From: Chitinophaga niabensis
GTDB taxonomy: Bacteria > Bacteroidota > Bacteroidia > Chitinophagales > Chitinophagaceae
Assembly: GCA_017849435.1 (NCBI GenBank)
Contig: JAFIGY010000019.1
Coordinates: 186,001-250,000 of the forward strand
Length of the DNA stretch: 64,000 nucleotides
Direction: 5' to 3'
In this document: one piece after another, positions 16,969-26,855 of the stretch
Numbering within the stretch: the stretch's first letter is position 1
Layout: the number at the start of each line of letters is the position of its first letter
The notes under the pieces: model-generated
The model's database searches: none
The model's input: only the letters and a program-made list of their open reading frames with translations
What the model was told of the DNA's origin: nothing
Made by a program: the position numbers and the translations under genes

Positions 16969-19446
16969 ATGAGTTTTAAAAAAATAGCGCCGGTAGTGGT
17001 CTTCTTTCTTTGCCCTCAGTTCAGTCGCGCGCAAACTTCGAAATCCGTCATCCCACCTTCCATAAAAGCCGTTGTAAGAGATGCGTCCAGCCACCAGCCT
17101 CTGGAAAGGGCTACGGTTTTCGTTACAATAGCAGGAACTAAAAAAACATACAGGTCCGCATTTACAGATAATGCAGGCATCTTTGTACTCGATCATCTCC
17201 CACCTGCAACCTATAGCCTCACGGTGGGATATGCCGGTTACACACCTTACAATGAACAGCTTACGATAACGGAGGGCACAACTGTTGAAAAGGAAATTCT
17301 GCTGCATACCCTGAGTAAAACGCTCAATACCGTGCAGGTTACCGCCCAGAAGAAACTTGTTGAGCACAAAATAGACCGGCTCGTTTACAATGTTGAAAAG
17401 GATGTGACATCACAGGGCGGTATGGCCGCTGATGTATTAAGGAAAGTTCCGCAGGTGACAGTTGACGCTTCCGGGAATGTAGAGTTGCTGGGAAACCCCA
17501 GTGTACAGTTCCTGATCGATGGCAAACCCTCCACAATCTTCGGGACAAACATTGCCGATGCTCTTCAATCTATACCCGCTTCGCAGATACAAAGCATCGA
17601 AGTGATAGCGAGCCCGGGTGCGAAATACGATGCCCGGGGAACAGGCGGAATCATCAATATCATCCTCAAAAAGAATAAAACCCAGGGCTTCGGCGGCACA
17701 GTGAATGCTACCGCCGGCAGCCGGCTTGAGAATGGGTCAGTCAACCTGTACTATAAAGCTAACAGTCTGGCCGTGACAGGCTATTTCAACGGCAGCGCGC
17801 AATTGAGGGTCAAAACAAGAAATGAGTTGCAACGAAACGCAACAGACAATGTTTCCACGGACAAATACTATCTGCAGCAAAGCGGTGTGAATGATTTTTA
17901 CCGCCATAGTTATCAGACCGGCCTGGGAGTGGACTGGAGCGTTACTGCGAAAGACAATTTTTCTTTCTCACTTGGTTATAATCATTTCGGTAATGATAAC
18001 GACGGTGTGATCCATCAGTATACCAACAAGCGGGACGTTAACGGACAATTGCTGGAAGAAGCGTCCGGTATCAGGAATGCCTTTACCAAAGTGAACAATG
18101 GGGCACTCGATCTTTCCCTTGATTACCGGCATAAGTTCAGGCGTGACAAGCAACAGTTATCGATCGTATTGTATAACAGCAATAGTAATAACCGGATATC
18201 GTATGCGCAAACCCAGCATAACGTGAGTGATCAGGTTGTCTTTTCCGGATCCAACAGTAATAACCCGGGAACAGACCGGTTATTCAGCTGGGCAATCGAC
18301 TATGCACAGCCGGTTTCCGAAAAGATCTTGCTGGAAGCGGGCTTGAAAACAGGACTGGAAACGCTCTCCAGCAGTGCGCGGGTATTCACCTTTGATCCGG
18401 CCGTAGATAAATTTCTGCCGGACGATAAACAGTCCTACGCTTCTGTTTTTAAACGCGAGATATATGCAGGATACGTTTCCGGGAACATGAACCTGCTCAA
18501 CTTCCTGAATGTTGTGGCCGGCTTTCGCTGGGAATATACCACCAATCACGCTACGTACAACAAAACAGGTCCTGCCGGAATTCCCGACTACAGCAATGCA
18601 GGGCCATCGCTGACCATAGCGCACACCTTTAAAAATCAGCAAATGCTGTCCTTCAGTTATGCATACAGGCTGGAACGGCCGGACTACCGCGATCTGAACC
18701 CGTTCGTAAACCTGAGTGACCCGCATAACATCACCACGGGCAATCCTTTTTTACAACCTGAGATCGGGCGGGACTTTAAACTGGCTTTTAACCAGAATTT
18801 CAATGGCGATAATAATCTGAACGTTGTACTGTTGTATACGCGTAACAGTCCTGATATAAAATCCTACACTACATTCCATCCTGAATTTACCATTGGTGAT
18901 TCCACATACAGCAACGTAAATGTAACGCAGAGAAGCAATATTGCGGCTGAGACAAGGATAGGTATGAACATTTCCGGTGCGGTGGCCCTTGGCCATACTG
19001 TGAATATAAGACCCAACATTCAGTTGTACAGACGGGAGACGAATAATGCATACGCTACTCCTTCCCGGATAAGTGGATTTGAGTATCGCTTCAACCTGAA
19101 TGCCAGTTGGCAAATCTCGAAAGACCTGATTGCAGAAGCTTTCGGCAATTACAAGTCCGGCATAAAATGGCAAGGCCGGCAGGCGGATTTCCTGTCCTAC
19201 ACCATCGCTTTTAAAAAGCAGCTTTTCAATAATAAAGGGAGTATTGGCCTGGTTGCTGTAAATCCTTTTACGAAATACCTGGAACAGAAAACTGTACAGG
19301 AAACCGGCAATGCAAACGCGACCAATGTCTTATACATTCCCTACCGGTCATTCGGAATCAACTTCATGTACAAGTTCGGGAAAATAAAGGTGGCCAGGTC
19401 GAAGGATGCAGAGAATCTGCTGACCAAACCTCCGGTGGAGAATTGA
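16969..19446 (+). CDS. outer-membrane beta-barrel receptor (TonB-dependent-receptor-like)
   Basis: 825 residues from ATG 16969, which gives a normal signal peptide (FKKIAPVVVFFLCPQFSRAQ). Starts at 16957 or a TTG at 16942 are also in frame. Residues about 25-110 form a carboxypeptidase-regulatory-like domain (ASSHQPLERATVFV), 115-220 a plug-like domain (MAADVLRKVPQVTVDASGNV, IQSIEVIASPGAKYDARGTGGIINI), and the rest a 14-stranded-type barrel of the OMP_b-brl_3 group. This group is often tied to two-component systems or export, and its ligand is unknown. A TAACTTGC at 16937 resembles a -7 box. Confidence 0.85.
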   Translation: MSFKKIAPVVVFFLCPQFSRAQTSKSVIPPSIKAVVRDASSHQPLERATVFVTIAGTKKTYRSAFTDNAGIFVLDHLPPATYSLTVGYAGYTPYNEQLTITEGTTVEKEILLHTLSKTLNTVQVTAQKKLVEHKIDRLVYNVEKDVTSQGGMAADVLRKVPQVTVDASGNVELLGNPSVQFLIDGKPSTIFGTNIADALQSIPASQIQSIEVIASPGAKYDARGTGGIINIILKKNKTQGFGGTVNATAGSRLENGSVNLYYKANSLAVTGYFNGSAQLRVKTRNELQRNATDNVSTDKYYLQQSGVNDFYRHSYQTGLGVDWSVTAKDNFSFSLGYNHFGNDNDGVIHQYTNKRDVNGQLLEEASGIRNAFTKVNNGALDLSLDYRHKFRRDKQQLSIVLYNSNSNNRISYAQTQHNVSDQVVFSGSNSNNPGTDRLFSWAIDYAQPVSEKILLEAGLKTGLETLSSSARVFTFDPAVDKFLPDDKQSYASVFKREIYAGYVSGNMNLLNFLNVVAGFRWEYTTNHATYNKTGPAGIPDYSNAGPSLTIAHTFKNQQMLSFSYAYRLERPDYRDLNPFVNLSDPHNITTGNPFLQPEIGRDFKLAFNQNFNGDNNLNVVLLYTRNSPDIKSYTTFHPEFTIGDSTYSNVNVTQRSNIAAETRIGMNISGAVALGHTVNIRPNIQLYRRETNNAYATPSRISGFEYRFNLNASWQISKDLIAEAFGNYKSGIKWQGRQADFLSYTIAFKKQLFNNKGSIGLVAVNPFTKYLEQKTVQETGNANATNVLYIPYRSFGINFMYKFGKIKVARSKDAENLLTKPPVEN

Positions 19447-19457
19447 TATATCTTATT

Positions 19458-19489
19458 AAAAACCCCCGTAGTTTCCTACGGGGGTTTTT
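19458..19489. terminator. bidirectional terminator between convergent genes
   Basis: 14-base perfect stem (AAAAACCCCCGTAG and complement), 4-base loop, flanked by A- and T-runs. It lies between the receptor gene at 16969 and the convergent phosphatase gene. Confidence 0.93.
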
Positions 19490-19495
19490 AATGTT

Positions 19496-20929
19496 TTATT
19501 TCGTTATCGTAAAGGTATCCAATTCTTTCCCGTCTTCTGACAGCTGCCGGAATATGATCTTGTTCCCCACAACATCCGCTACAGTAAAGGAGTGAATAGT
19601 GGAAATGAATTTGTAGGTGAACTTCTGCCAGGAATCCGGATCATCCTGCTGGTCTTCATTATACAATTCCTGACCGCCTGCGCCTGTTACCAGGTAAATG
19701 ACGCCTTTGGGCCTGGTTTGAGCGCTGCCGTCAAAATCTTTATCCAGTTTCCATTTCCCGGGTACCACCCGTCCGCGGATGGTTTTGTTGTCTTTACCAC
19801 CTACCAGCAAAGTTCCTTTTTTATCGGGCCGGAAAGTCATGGGAAAGCTGCGTTGATAATTGTGTACATGGCCGTTCAATACCACATCCACATTCCCGGC
19901 TTCCAGTACAGGCGATAATAAACGCATTTGTTGTTGTTCGAAATGATCCCGGGCGGAACTAAACCCGGGATGATGAAATACGACTATTTTCCAGGTCGCG
20001 TCAGTGGCGGATCTCAGATCATCTGCCACCCATTTCAATAACGTGCTGTCTGTCCAGTCAACATACGTATCAGAATCCACGAATGTCCAGTGGGTATTCC
20101 CATAGTTGAAGGAAAAATTCCCCATCACCGGGTAAGCTTTACCGGCGGCCGTTTCAAAGGCATGCCTGTTTTCTGGGTTTGCTTTGAGCAATGGCACTAC
20201 CGGGCCACCCTCCTTACCTGCTAACCCGTTCAGAGGCTGGTCCCAGAAGGAGTAGTAAGCCAGGGCATCGGGATAGCCGTCGAGATCCCTTGTATCACCA
20301 TCGTGGTTGCCTATGGCCGCCACAAACGGTATGGAACGCATGAGCGGAGCACCTTCATTGCTGATACTGTCTGCATTATATACCGGCCAGAATTTGGTGC
20401 GGTACTCGGATATAAGTCCCCGTTCGTAAACAATATCTCCGGGAACTACCGCCAGATCAGGATTTGCCGCTAATGCCTGTCCGGCCAGTTTCCTGGCGCT
20501 GGGTGTTCCGGCACCTATATCACCGAAGGCCACAAAACGATAGGGCTGCTCCACTGCTTTGGGTGCTTTGCCTTTTGCGGTGAACACTATTTTTCTGTTC
20601 TTCAATACCCGATAGTTAAAACTATTTCCGGATGGGAGTTCGGACAGCAGCACCCTGTACACAAAGTGCACATGAATATTGGCGACAGCCACCCGGGTCG
20701 CCTCCGGCCGGGCGGCCTTCTTCCAGCTGCCCGCCTCCCCGGCCCTGTACTCCACTTCCCAACCAGCGCTGCTATCTGCACTATGCCACAGCAATTCCAG
20801 TGTAGTAGCGGAAGGCCGGTACCCTATCTGCAGATAAGGCGGTGCAATGAAACTGCTGTTTGTTTGCGCTGTCAGCACTCCGGAGAGCATGAACAGCACG
20901 AGTAATAAAATATAAGTCTTCCTCGCCAT
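19496..20929 (-). CDS. secreted purple-acid-phosphatase-like metallophosphoesterase
   Basis: 477 residues with signal peptide (ILLLVLFMLSGVLTAQ). An N-terminal fibronectin-like purple-acid-phosphatase domain (about 27-120) precedes a dinuclear metallophosphatase domain. All metal-site blocks are present: FGDIG (about residue 137), PGDIVYERG, GNHDG, FHHPG and GHVHNYQRS. It would hydrolyse phosphate esters in the periplasm or outside. Last gene of a three-gene cluster with a TonB-dependent receptor and a beta-helix lipoprotein, 17 bases after the latter. The cluster composition suggests phosphate or phospho-ester scavenging. Confidence 0.9.
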   Translation of the reverse strand: MARKTYILLLVLFMLSGVLTAQTNSSFIAPPYLQIGYRPSATTLELLWHSADSSAGWEVEYRAGEAGSWKKAARPEATRVAVANIHVHFVYRVLLSELPSGNSFNYRVLKNRKIVFTAKGKAPKAVEQPYRFVAFGDIGAGTPSARKLAGQALAANPDLAVVPGDIVYERGLISEYRTKFWPVYNADSISNEGAPLMRSIPFVAAIGNHDGDTRDLDGYPDALAYYSFWDQPLNGLAGKEGGPVVPLLKANPENRHAFETAAGKAYPVMGNFSFNYGNTHWTFVDSDTYVDWTDSTLLKWVADDLRSATDATWKIVVFHHPGFSSARDHFEQQQMRLLSPVLEAGNVDVVLNGHVHNYQRSFPMTFRPDKKGTLLVGGKDNKTIRGRVVPGKWKLDKDFDGSAQTRPKGVIYLVTGAGGQELYNEDQQDDPDSWQKFTYKFISTIHSFTVADVVGNKIIFRQLSEDGKELDTFTITK

Positions 20930-20946
20930 TGTAAGCTTTTAAAAAA

Positions 20947-22356
20947 TTAGTGTTTATTTCCGTAACCATTTAACTGATAGCAACCGATATCTTTTCCCGG
21001 TGGCGTGATCTCTGTGGCGCCGTATACAGGATCCACCGGCACATCCGCACGGGGCGAAAACCCGATGAACCCTTTCCCAACGCAGGGCGAAGTGGGCTTC
21101 AGCCTGAAATTATAATTACCAACAAAGGAAATATCCCGCAGGTTTAACCCGGCGGGCATGGGGCAGGGACCATTCACGAACTGCGGGTTGTTGGCGCCAA
21201 GTATCGCGGGATTGGCGCTGTAGGTAGCACCGGGCGTCCAGTTAGCGGGCAGGAAGGAAGACGGTGTTGGCAGGTCACTGGCGGGAGCTTTGCTGATGCA
21301 TACGCTGATCGCCATGGTAGGATATATATTATTGGCGACAGACAGGGAATCCGCATACGTGAAATTGTAACCGTAGCTTAAATTGGCGGTATCGGCAATA
21401 GGGTTCTGTACCACCCTCAATCCGAACTTACAGTTAACGATCAGGTTATTGAATGCCATTCCTCCCGCACCTTCCTCAAAATTGATCGAACCGCCACGGC
21501 CGGCTGACGATCTTCTGTAGCCGCAGTTAACAATGGTATTATTGTACATCCGCATATTACTGCCGGGTACTCCGGCAATAGCGCCCGCATTGGAAAGTTT
21601 GGGGCCGTTGGTAGCCATGCCTATGCAAAGGTTATACGCAAAATCGCCCCTCAGTCCGGCTTTGCCGTTCATCGCTTCTCCACCCGTATAACCACATTTT
21701 TCGAAAGTGTTACGCATAATGGAAACCTTGCCGCCCAAAATCCTGAGGGGATCATCCACACTTCCGTATATCCAGGAGTCTTCCATCACAAATACACCAT
21801 TCGGGTTCTGGAAAAACAGTGGGTATGGACTCGTGTAGATCTGGCGTATAGCGCTTGCCGTGGGAATAGCCGCGCCGCCAAACTCGATGCGGGTCCATTT
21901 TACCACCATTAACGGACAGGTGGGCCCGCCTATAATACCCACCCAGCGGCCGCGAAGGGCCGGATCCTGATTAGGGTCAGCTCCGTAGGTATCTGTTTTT
22001 GTGGCGCCGGGAAAAGTGAACAGGTTCGGCTTTTCCTGCGTGCCCAGGGATATCAGCGTGCCTCTTACGCCCAATCCGTAATTGCCGTTGAACTTGATCG
22101 TCACGCCTTCCTGAATGATGAGCGTATCATTCTCGTTCACAAAAATATCACCACATACGGTATAGGTCTTCCCCGCCAGCATCACACCTTTGATAGCGTT
22201 GTTCAATGGGTCCGACCCGAGGCATACGGCATCGCTTACCGGGGTTGCAACGGCTTTGGGCGCTTTGTAGAGGTTTTTGGTATCTGCTTTTTTATCACAT
22301 GCCACTGTGCACATCAGCAAGAGCAAAAGAGAAACGATATTGATATTATATTTCAT
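20947..22356 (-). CDS. beta-helix-like lipoprotein of unknown function
   Basis: 469 residues. Lipoprotein signal with Cys20 (LLLLLMCTVACDK). After a GKTYTVCGDIFVNENDTLIIQEG stretch typical of proteins with short right-handed parallel beta-helix coils, repeats of the type NTFEKCGY, NNTIVNCGYR and NNLIVNCKFGLRV follow. The end (YNFRLKPTSPCVGKG, GYGNKH) resembles Bacteroidota proteins that sit next to receptors. No catalytic residues recognised; probably a surface-exposed binding protein that works with the TonB-dependent receptor 11 bases upstream. Its DACLG-like cysteines could form disulfides. Confidence 0.7.
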   Translation of the reverse strand: MKYNINIVSLLLLLMCTVACDKKADTKNLYKAPKAVATPVSDAVCLGSDPLNNAIKGVMLAGKTYTVCGDIFVNENDTLIIQEGVTIKFNGNYGLGVRGTLISLGTQEKPNLFTFPGATKTDTYGADPNQDPALRGRWVGIIGGPTCPLMVVKWTRIEFGGAAIPTASAIRQIYTSPYPLFFQNPNGVFVMEDSWIYGSVDDPLRILGGKVSIMRNTFEKCGYTGGEAMNGKAGLRGDFAYNLCIGMATNGPKLSNAGAIAGVPGSNMRMYNNTIVNCGYRRSSAGRGGSINFEEGAGGMAFNNLIVNCKFGLRVVQNPIADTANLSYGYNFTYADSLSVANNIYPTMAISVCISKAPASDLPTPSSFLPANWTPGATYSANPAILGANNPQFVNGPCPMPAGLNLRDISFVGNYNFRLKPTSPCVGKGFIGFSPRADVPVDPVYGATEITPPGKDIGCYQLNGYGNKH

Positions 22357-22367
22357 GCTGTCTTTTT

Positions 22368-25166
22368 TTAAAGTTTATATCTGAAACCAAATAAAAAGGA
22401 AGTTCTGTAGTAGTCCTTCTGCACAACGATCTTGTTGTCGGAACCCGACTGCTGGCTCAGTGGTACATTGGTTTTTTGTAAATAGGTGTTATAAGGCAAA
22501 TGCATGCTGGTGATGGCAGGTGCATTGGTGAGGTTATTAATCTTTCCGTAGCAGGTTAATCCCTTGTATATGCGCTGTTCAAATGAAAGGTCCAGCTGCG
22601 TAGTAGGCTGTAACCAGTAGTGCAGCCCCGCATAAGTATTCAGCACGGCCAGCCTTTCTCCGGTGTACACCATGGCAACCTGGAGGTCCGACCCTGTTTT
22701 TGTGTTCTTGTAGAGCAGCGACAAGTTGCCGATATGATCAGCCTGCCCCTGCATGGGCCTGCTTTCTGCAATATACTTGTCCGTAATACCCAGCTGCGCA
22801 TCTCTGTATTTGAAAAGCATACTGTCATTGGTAATGCGGGAATGGGTATAGGTATAGTTGGCTGATATGCCAAAAGCCCCGATGTATTTCACAAATACAG
22901 CTTCAAAGCCATAGTTGGTAGCGGCTGTTCCGATGTTCACCGGTTTGAACACCTGTGTATTGTAACCAAATTTCCTAACCGACAGCTCGATCGGATCGTT
23001 GATCTTCTTATAAAATACACCCAACAGTAACTGATCTGCTTTGCCGGGGAAAAGCTCATACCTGAGCTCAAAGTTATGAGCCGTGGAATGTTGCAGCCCT
23101 TCCGGGTTCCCTCTCTCCTTGAACAGCTCGTAGTTATCCGGCCCGTCCGGTATCAGTTCAGAAAACTGGGGTCTTGCGATGGCTTTGTAGTAAGCAAGAC
23201 GGAACACCTGATTGTTGAACATCTGATACTTGAACTGCAGGCTCGGTAACAGATCGGTATAGGAAATGGTACCATCTTTATAGTCAGCCGTGGGCGGAAG
23301 CTGGGTGTTGTATCGTTGCTGTGTATGTTCGATCCGCAAACCGCCTAATGCTTCCAGCTGCCGGGCGAATTGCCATTTTCCCTGCAGATAGCCGGCAGAA
23401 ACGGTTTCCCTGAAAGTATAATTATTGCCGTTCAGCTGTGCGGTAGCATCTGAGCCTATAAAAGTGAACCGTGCTGCATCAACAGTGGTATACAACTGGT
23501 TTGCTCCTGAGGTGCGCAGGGGATTCAGGTTATAATAGTTGTAGAAATTGTCGCGGTATTTATTCCGGTATAAAGCCCCACCCTTCCATTCAAAAAATTT
23601 TTTGAACAATTTCGTTGTTTTGGTATAGTTGGCGTAAAAGGACAGATCCCTGTCACTGTTCCGCATCCAGCTGCGGGTCATCGCATTTAAAATATCGTCA
23701 CCGGTAAGTTGCACTTTGCTCCCGGTTCTGTCAACGCTTAACCCGCCATGGGAAAAGGAGGTTTGATCAGGGATGCTGTTCCTGGCGATGGAATACGCGG
23801 CCGACCAGTCAATTTTGCTGGTACCGGTTATTTCATGAGTGCCTTGTAAAGTGGCGTTGTAGATGGACTGATACTGCCAGGTAGTTCTGTAGGAATAAGA
23901 GAGGGTTTGGTTGATCGCATTGGTGGTATCAATGGACTCCCTTACCTGCTTATCGTCCAGCTTAACATAGGTGGAGAACAGGGATATCTTGTTCTTTCGG
24001 TTAAACCGGTAATCTATCTTGCCCGTTAAGCCGATGCGCCGGGTATGAGTGGAATATCTTCTTTCCCGTAAATATTCAAAGGAAGGGATATTATCCACGT
24101 TGGGGGTGGTGGCAGTAGTAAAAACGGAAGTGGCCGTTCCCCTGTACTGATCCTGGTAACTGCCCGATAAAATGACCCCCAGGTTTTTATTCTTACCAAA
24201 GCGGTCGCCGATGCTGATCCCCGCCGTTGTATTGACAGGAGCTGATCTGGATGTATACTTCAGGTGATCCAGCGAAAACTCGGATTCTTTAGCGGTATAG
24301 GCAGCGCCATTGATCTGGTTGGGCGATCTTTTGTTCATTGAGCTGCTGGAAAAGGATTGAAATGGCTGCTGGTCGAAAATATTGTTATAGCCGCCTGCAA
24401 CATTCACCTGCAACAACCTGGACGCGGGCGCATCTTTCATCACCAGGTTGATAGTACCGCCAATGGCATCTCCTTCCATAGAGGGCGTAAGGCTTTTGCT
24501 AACCTCCAGTCTTTCCAGCAGTTCTGAAGGGAACAGGTCCAGCGGAATGAACCTGCTTTTATTATCCGGACTGGGTATTTTGATGTTATTGACGAGGGTA
24601 TTGATATATCGTTTATCCATTCCTCGTATAATGGGGTAACGCCCCTCCCCTGAGCTTCCTTTTTCAACGGTCACACCACTCACCCTTTGCAAAGCATTCG
24701 CTACCGTGATGTCCGGCAAAAGCTGCAGCGTTTTGGACGACAGTACATTCACTACCTGGTTGGACCTTTGCTCCAGGCTCCTTGCACCCACATCTCCGCT
24801 CTGGGAGCCGGACACAACAGTGATGCCCGAAAGATCGCTGTGCAGTGGCAACGCAGGAATGTCTACAACTTCCACATCGTTATCGGATTTAATCTGCACA
24901 GGCCCTGCCTTTGCCACCGAATAACCAAAATGGGTAGCCATAAGTTCATAGCTGCCGGGCTTCAGGTTCTTAAAATGAAAAGACCCGTCCAGTTTTACGA
25001 CGGCCTTGGCGGAATGCCCTTTCAGAATTACCGTGGCGCCTACTAACGGCTCGCCGGTTATGCCATCCGTTACCCGTCCTTTAATGGTTTGCGGGTAGGC
25101 CTGGAGTGTAAGGAATGTGAGAAAAGCGAAAAAAAATAGTTGCGTGATCTTCTTTGCAGTGGCCAT
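22368..25166 (-). CDS. TonB-dependent receptor of a putative phosphate-scavenging cluster
   Basis: 932 residues with a signal peptide (residues 1-25). A carboxypeptidase-regulatory-like domain (about 28-112, GRVTDGITGEPLVGATVIL) is followed by a plug (about 130-240, VANALQRVSGVTVEKGSSGEGRY and GDAIGGTINLVMKDAP), then a large barrel ending in the canonical aromatic YRTSFLFGFRYKL. The plug has the long SGVTVE version seen in receptors of the oar-like or TonB-dep-Rec group, distinct from SusC; no SusD partner is present. It is the first gene of the cluster with the beta-helix lipoprotein and the phosphatase, so a phosphorylated ligand is the best guess. Confidence 0.87.
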   Translation of the reverse strand: MATAKKITQLFFFAFLTFLTLQAYPQTIKGRVTDGITGEPLVGATVILKGHSAKAVVKLDGSFHFKNLKPGSYELMATHFGYSVAKAGPVQIKSDNDVEVVDIPALPLHSDLSGITVVSGSQSGDVGARSLEQRSNQVVNVLSSKTLQLLPDITVANALQRVSGVTVEKGSSGEGRYPIIRGMDKRYINTLVNNIKIPSPDNKSRFIPLDLFPSELLERLEVSKSLTPSMEGDAIGGTINLVMKDAPASRLLQVNVAGGYNNIFDQQPFQSFSSSSMNKRSPNQINGAAYTAKESEFSLDHLKYTSRSAPVNTTAGISIGDRFGKNKNLGVILSGSYQDQYRGTATSVFTTATTPNVDNIPSFEYLRERRYSTHTRRIGLTGKIDYRFNRKNKISLFSTYVKLDDKQVRESIDTTNAINQTLSYSYRTTWQYQSIYNATLQGTHEITGTSKIDWSAAYSIARNSIPDQTSFSHGGLSVDRTGSKVQLTGDDILNAMTRSWMRNSDRDLSFYANYTKTTKLFKKFFEWKGGALYRNKYRDNFYNYYNLNPLRTSGANQLYTTVDAARFTFIGSDATAQLNGNNYTFRETVSAGYLQGKWQFARQLEALGGLRIEHTQQRYNTQLPPTADYKDGTISYTDLLPSLQFKYQMFNNQVFRLAYYKAIARPQFSELIPDGPDNYELFKERGNPEGLQHSTAHNFELRYELFPGKADQLLLGVFYKKINDPIELSVRKFGYNTQVFKPVNIGTAATNYGFEAVFVKYIGAFGISANYTYTHSRITNDSMLFKYRDAQLGITDKYIAESRPMQGQADHIGNLSLLYKNTKTGSDLQVAMVYTGERLAVLNTYAGLHYWLQPTTQLDLSFEQRIYKGLTCYGKINNLTNAPAITSMHLPYNTYLQKTNVPLSQQSGSDNKIVVQKDYYRTSFLFGFRYKL

Positions 25167-25426
25167 ATATTTATTTTAGCACTGCAAATGTGTATAGTTA
25201 TTGTATCAGGCGATAGCGTGGTGGCGCGATTTCACTAAAACATAATTAATTCATCATACTTCTGTAACAATTTCTTCAGAAAATTTCCAGAATTGGGATG
25301 TAAGTTATCCTGACGGGCCAACGGCCCGAATGCAAGGTTTGGCGCTGACTTCTTCATTACACCTAAAACTACCCTCGGACTACAGATGGGGACTGATACG
25401 GAACAGAAGTGTGCTAATGAACTTTA

Positions 25427-25876
25427 TTATGCTCCGAATTGCCGGAGATGATGATCCGTATGATTGTAGTTAAGCTTTCCCCAGTCATCCCGGCTGAACT
25501 TACCCGCCAGCTTATTCTCCGGCAACAGGTTCTCTCCGCCGAATTTGCTGACGGCCTGTATCAGGCGGCTTTTCTCCTCCTCAAAAGAAGCAGGCTCAAC
25601 ATGATTTTCCACCATGTTCATTTCCCGGAATGTTTCTGTTTTTTCTTTGGGAGGTCTCACATTCAGTAAAAAAAATTTCAACAGCCATTTAGGCATTTTA
25701 GGAGGATGAGGATGCGTTGGGTTTAGTTCCCCGTTAGATATCTGAAATGCCATCGCCATATGCCTTAACGCCTGGTTAATGCTCATCCTGCCCCATTGGG
25801 CTTTTGAGGATGGTGACAGGGAGTCAATCCGCCCGAGGATCTCCCGTCTTACGTCTTCTTTTAATAAATTCTTCAT
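25427..25876 (-). CDS. DUF1569 family protein (DinB-like fold)
   Basis: 149 residues from the ATG at 25876; the frame extends 13 codons further up, but MKNLLKEDVRREIL is the usual family start. Motifs: SSKAQWGRMSINQALRHMAMAF near the N-terminus, then a basic-proline linker (HPHPPKMPKW) and a C-terminal DWGKLNYNHTDHHLRQFG. The His residues in LRHM, NHTDHHLRQ fit the metal-binding triad of DinB-superfamily four-helix bundles. The substrate is unknown. It is a monocistronic gene between two receptor clusters, with no obvious terminator. Confidence 0.75.
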   Translation of the reverse strand: MKNLLKEDVRREILGRIDSLSPSSKAQWGRMSINQALRHMAMAFQISNGELNPTHPHPPKMPKWLLKFFLLNVRPPKEKTETFREMNMVENHVEPASFEEEKSRLIQAVSKFGGENLLPENKLAGKFSRDDWGKLNYNHTDHHLRQFGA

Positions 25877-26031
25877 ACTGATCGATTTTGGAAATTTATG
25901 TCGATAAGGTAGCAAAAAATTCCCAAAACTGAGCAGGTTGACAAGTGTAATGATCCCTCACCGGAAACACGGTGCATATCCGAAGTTAGTACTATCTTTC
26001 CGGAGATTCTTTAACGGTAAATCATCATAGC

Positions 26032-26682
26032 ATGCTCATAAATAAACTGTTATTATCCGCTACCCTCTTTTTGGGAATTCTTCCCGCTATGGCCCAGCAA
26101 ACAATCAGCGTCGATCTTAAAAGCGCATACCGGCAAAAAAAATTGCAGGTGGTAAATCGGCATGCTGATGTTACGCAGGAAGGATTGCATGTTGATGAGC
26201 AGCCGGGAGCGGGGATTGTCTGGCTGACAGGCATCCAATTCACCAATGGGGAACTCACGTTTGACGTAAAAGGCAGGGATGTTCTGCAGAAGAGCTTTGT
26301 AGGGATCGCCTTCCACGGGCGGAACGATTCTACCTACGAAGCGGTTTACCTGAGACCCTTCAATTTCAGGTCAGCGGATGCCACCAGAAAAAGCCATTCA
26401 TTGCAATACATCTCGATGCCTGACAATGACTGGGAAAAGTTACGGGAAGCATTTCCCGGCAAGTATGAAAGAGCCTTGGAACCGGCTCCCCACCCTGATG
26501 AATGGGTACACGTACGGATCGTCGTGAAAGATAAGCAGATAGCAGTATACATAGGGCAACAGCCCAAGGCCATATTGGAAGTCACTTCACTCAGCCGCCA
26601 GGCTGGCGGTAAGCTGGGACTATGGACAGGCAACAATTCAACAGGCGACTGGCGAAACCTGCAGATCAGGCCCGCGCCGTAA
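26032..26682 (+). CDS. secreted concanavalin-like (DUF1080-type) protein
   Basis: 216 residues with signal peptide (LLLSATLFLGILPAMAQQ). The rest is a beta-sandwich similar to DUF1080/3-keto-disaccharide-hydrolase domains: FTNGELTFDVKGRDVLQKSFVGIAFHG, YEAVYLRPFNF, EWVHVRIVVKDKQIAVYI and GKLGLWTGNNSTGDWRNLQI. Usually such domains bind or cleave glycans, but no catalytic residues can be named. The FecA-like receptor gene follows after 174 bases in the same direction; whether the two are linked is not clear. Confidence 0.72.
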   Translation: MLINKLLLSATLFLGILPAMAQQTISVDLKSAYRQKKLQVVNRHADVTQEGLHVDEQPGAGIVWLTGIQFTNGELTFDVKGRDVLQKSFVGIAFHGRNDSTYEAVYLRPFNFRSADATRKSHSLQYISMPDNDWEKLREAFPGKYERALEPAPHPDEWVHVRIVVKDKQIAVYIGQQPKAILEVTSLSRQAGGKLGLWTGNNSTGDWRNLQIRPAP

Positions 26683-26855
26683 TTACGCCGCCATTTATGC
26701 CATCCATGTGGCACAATATAAATTGAACTTTATGACAGGATGATCCGGAAGGTGGATATTTTTCCGGATATGATCTGTTTTTTTCCGTATTCGAGTAACT
26801 GTCCGCTTCAGCCGTAGATAACTTCGCCGCCGGTTTTAAAGCACCGTTCATTTAT

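Noticed and set aside
25313-25329. Small hairpin CGGGCC-AAC-GGCCCG upstream of the receptor at 22368
   Set aside because: No T-run follows, and it is neither at a gene end nor conserved nearby, so a terminator role is unsupported.
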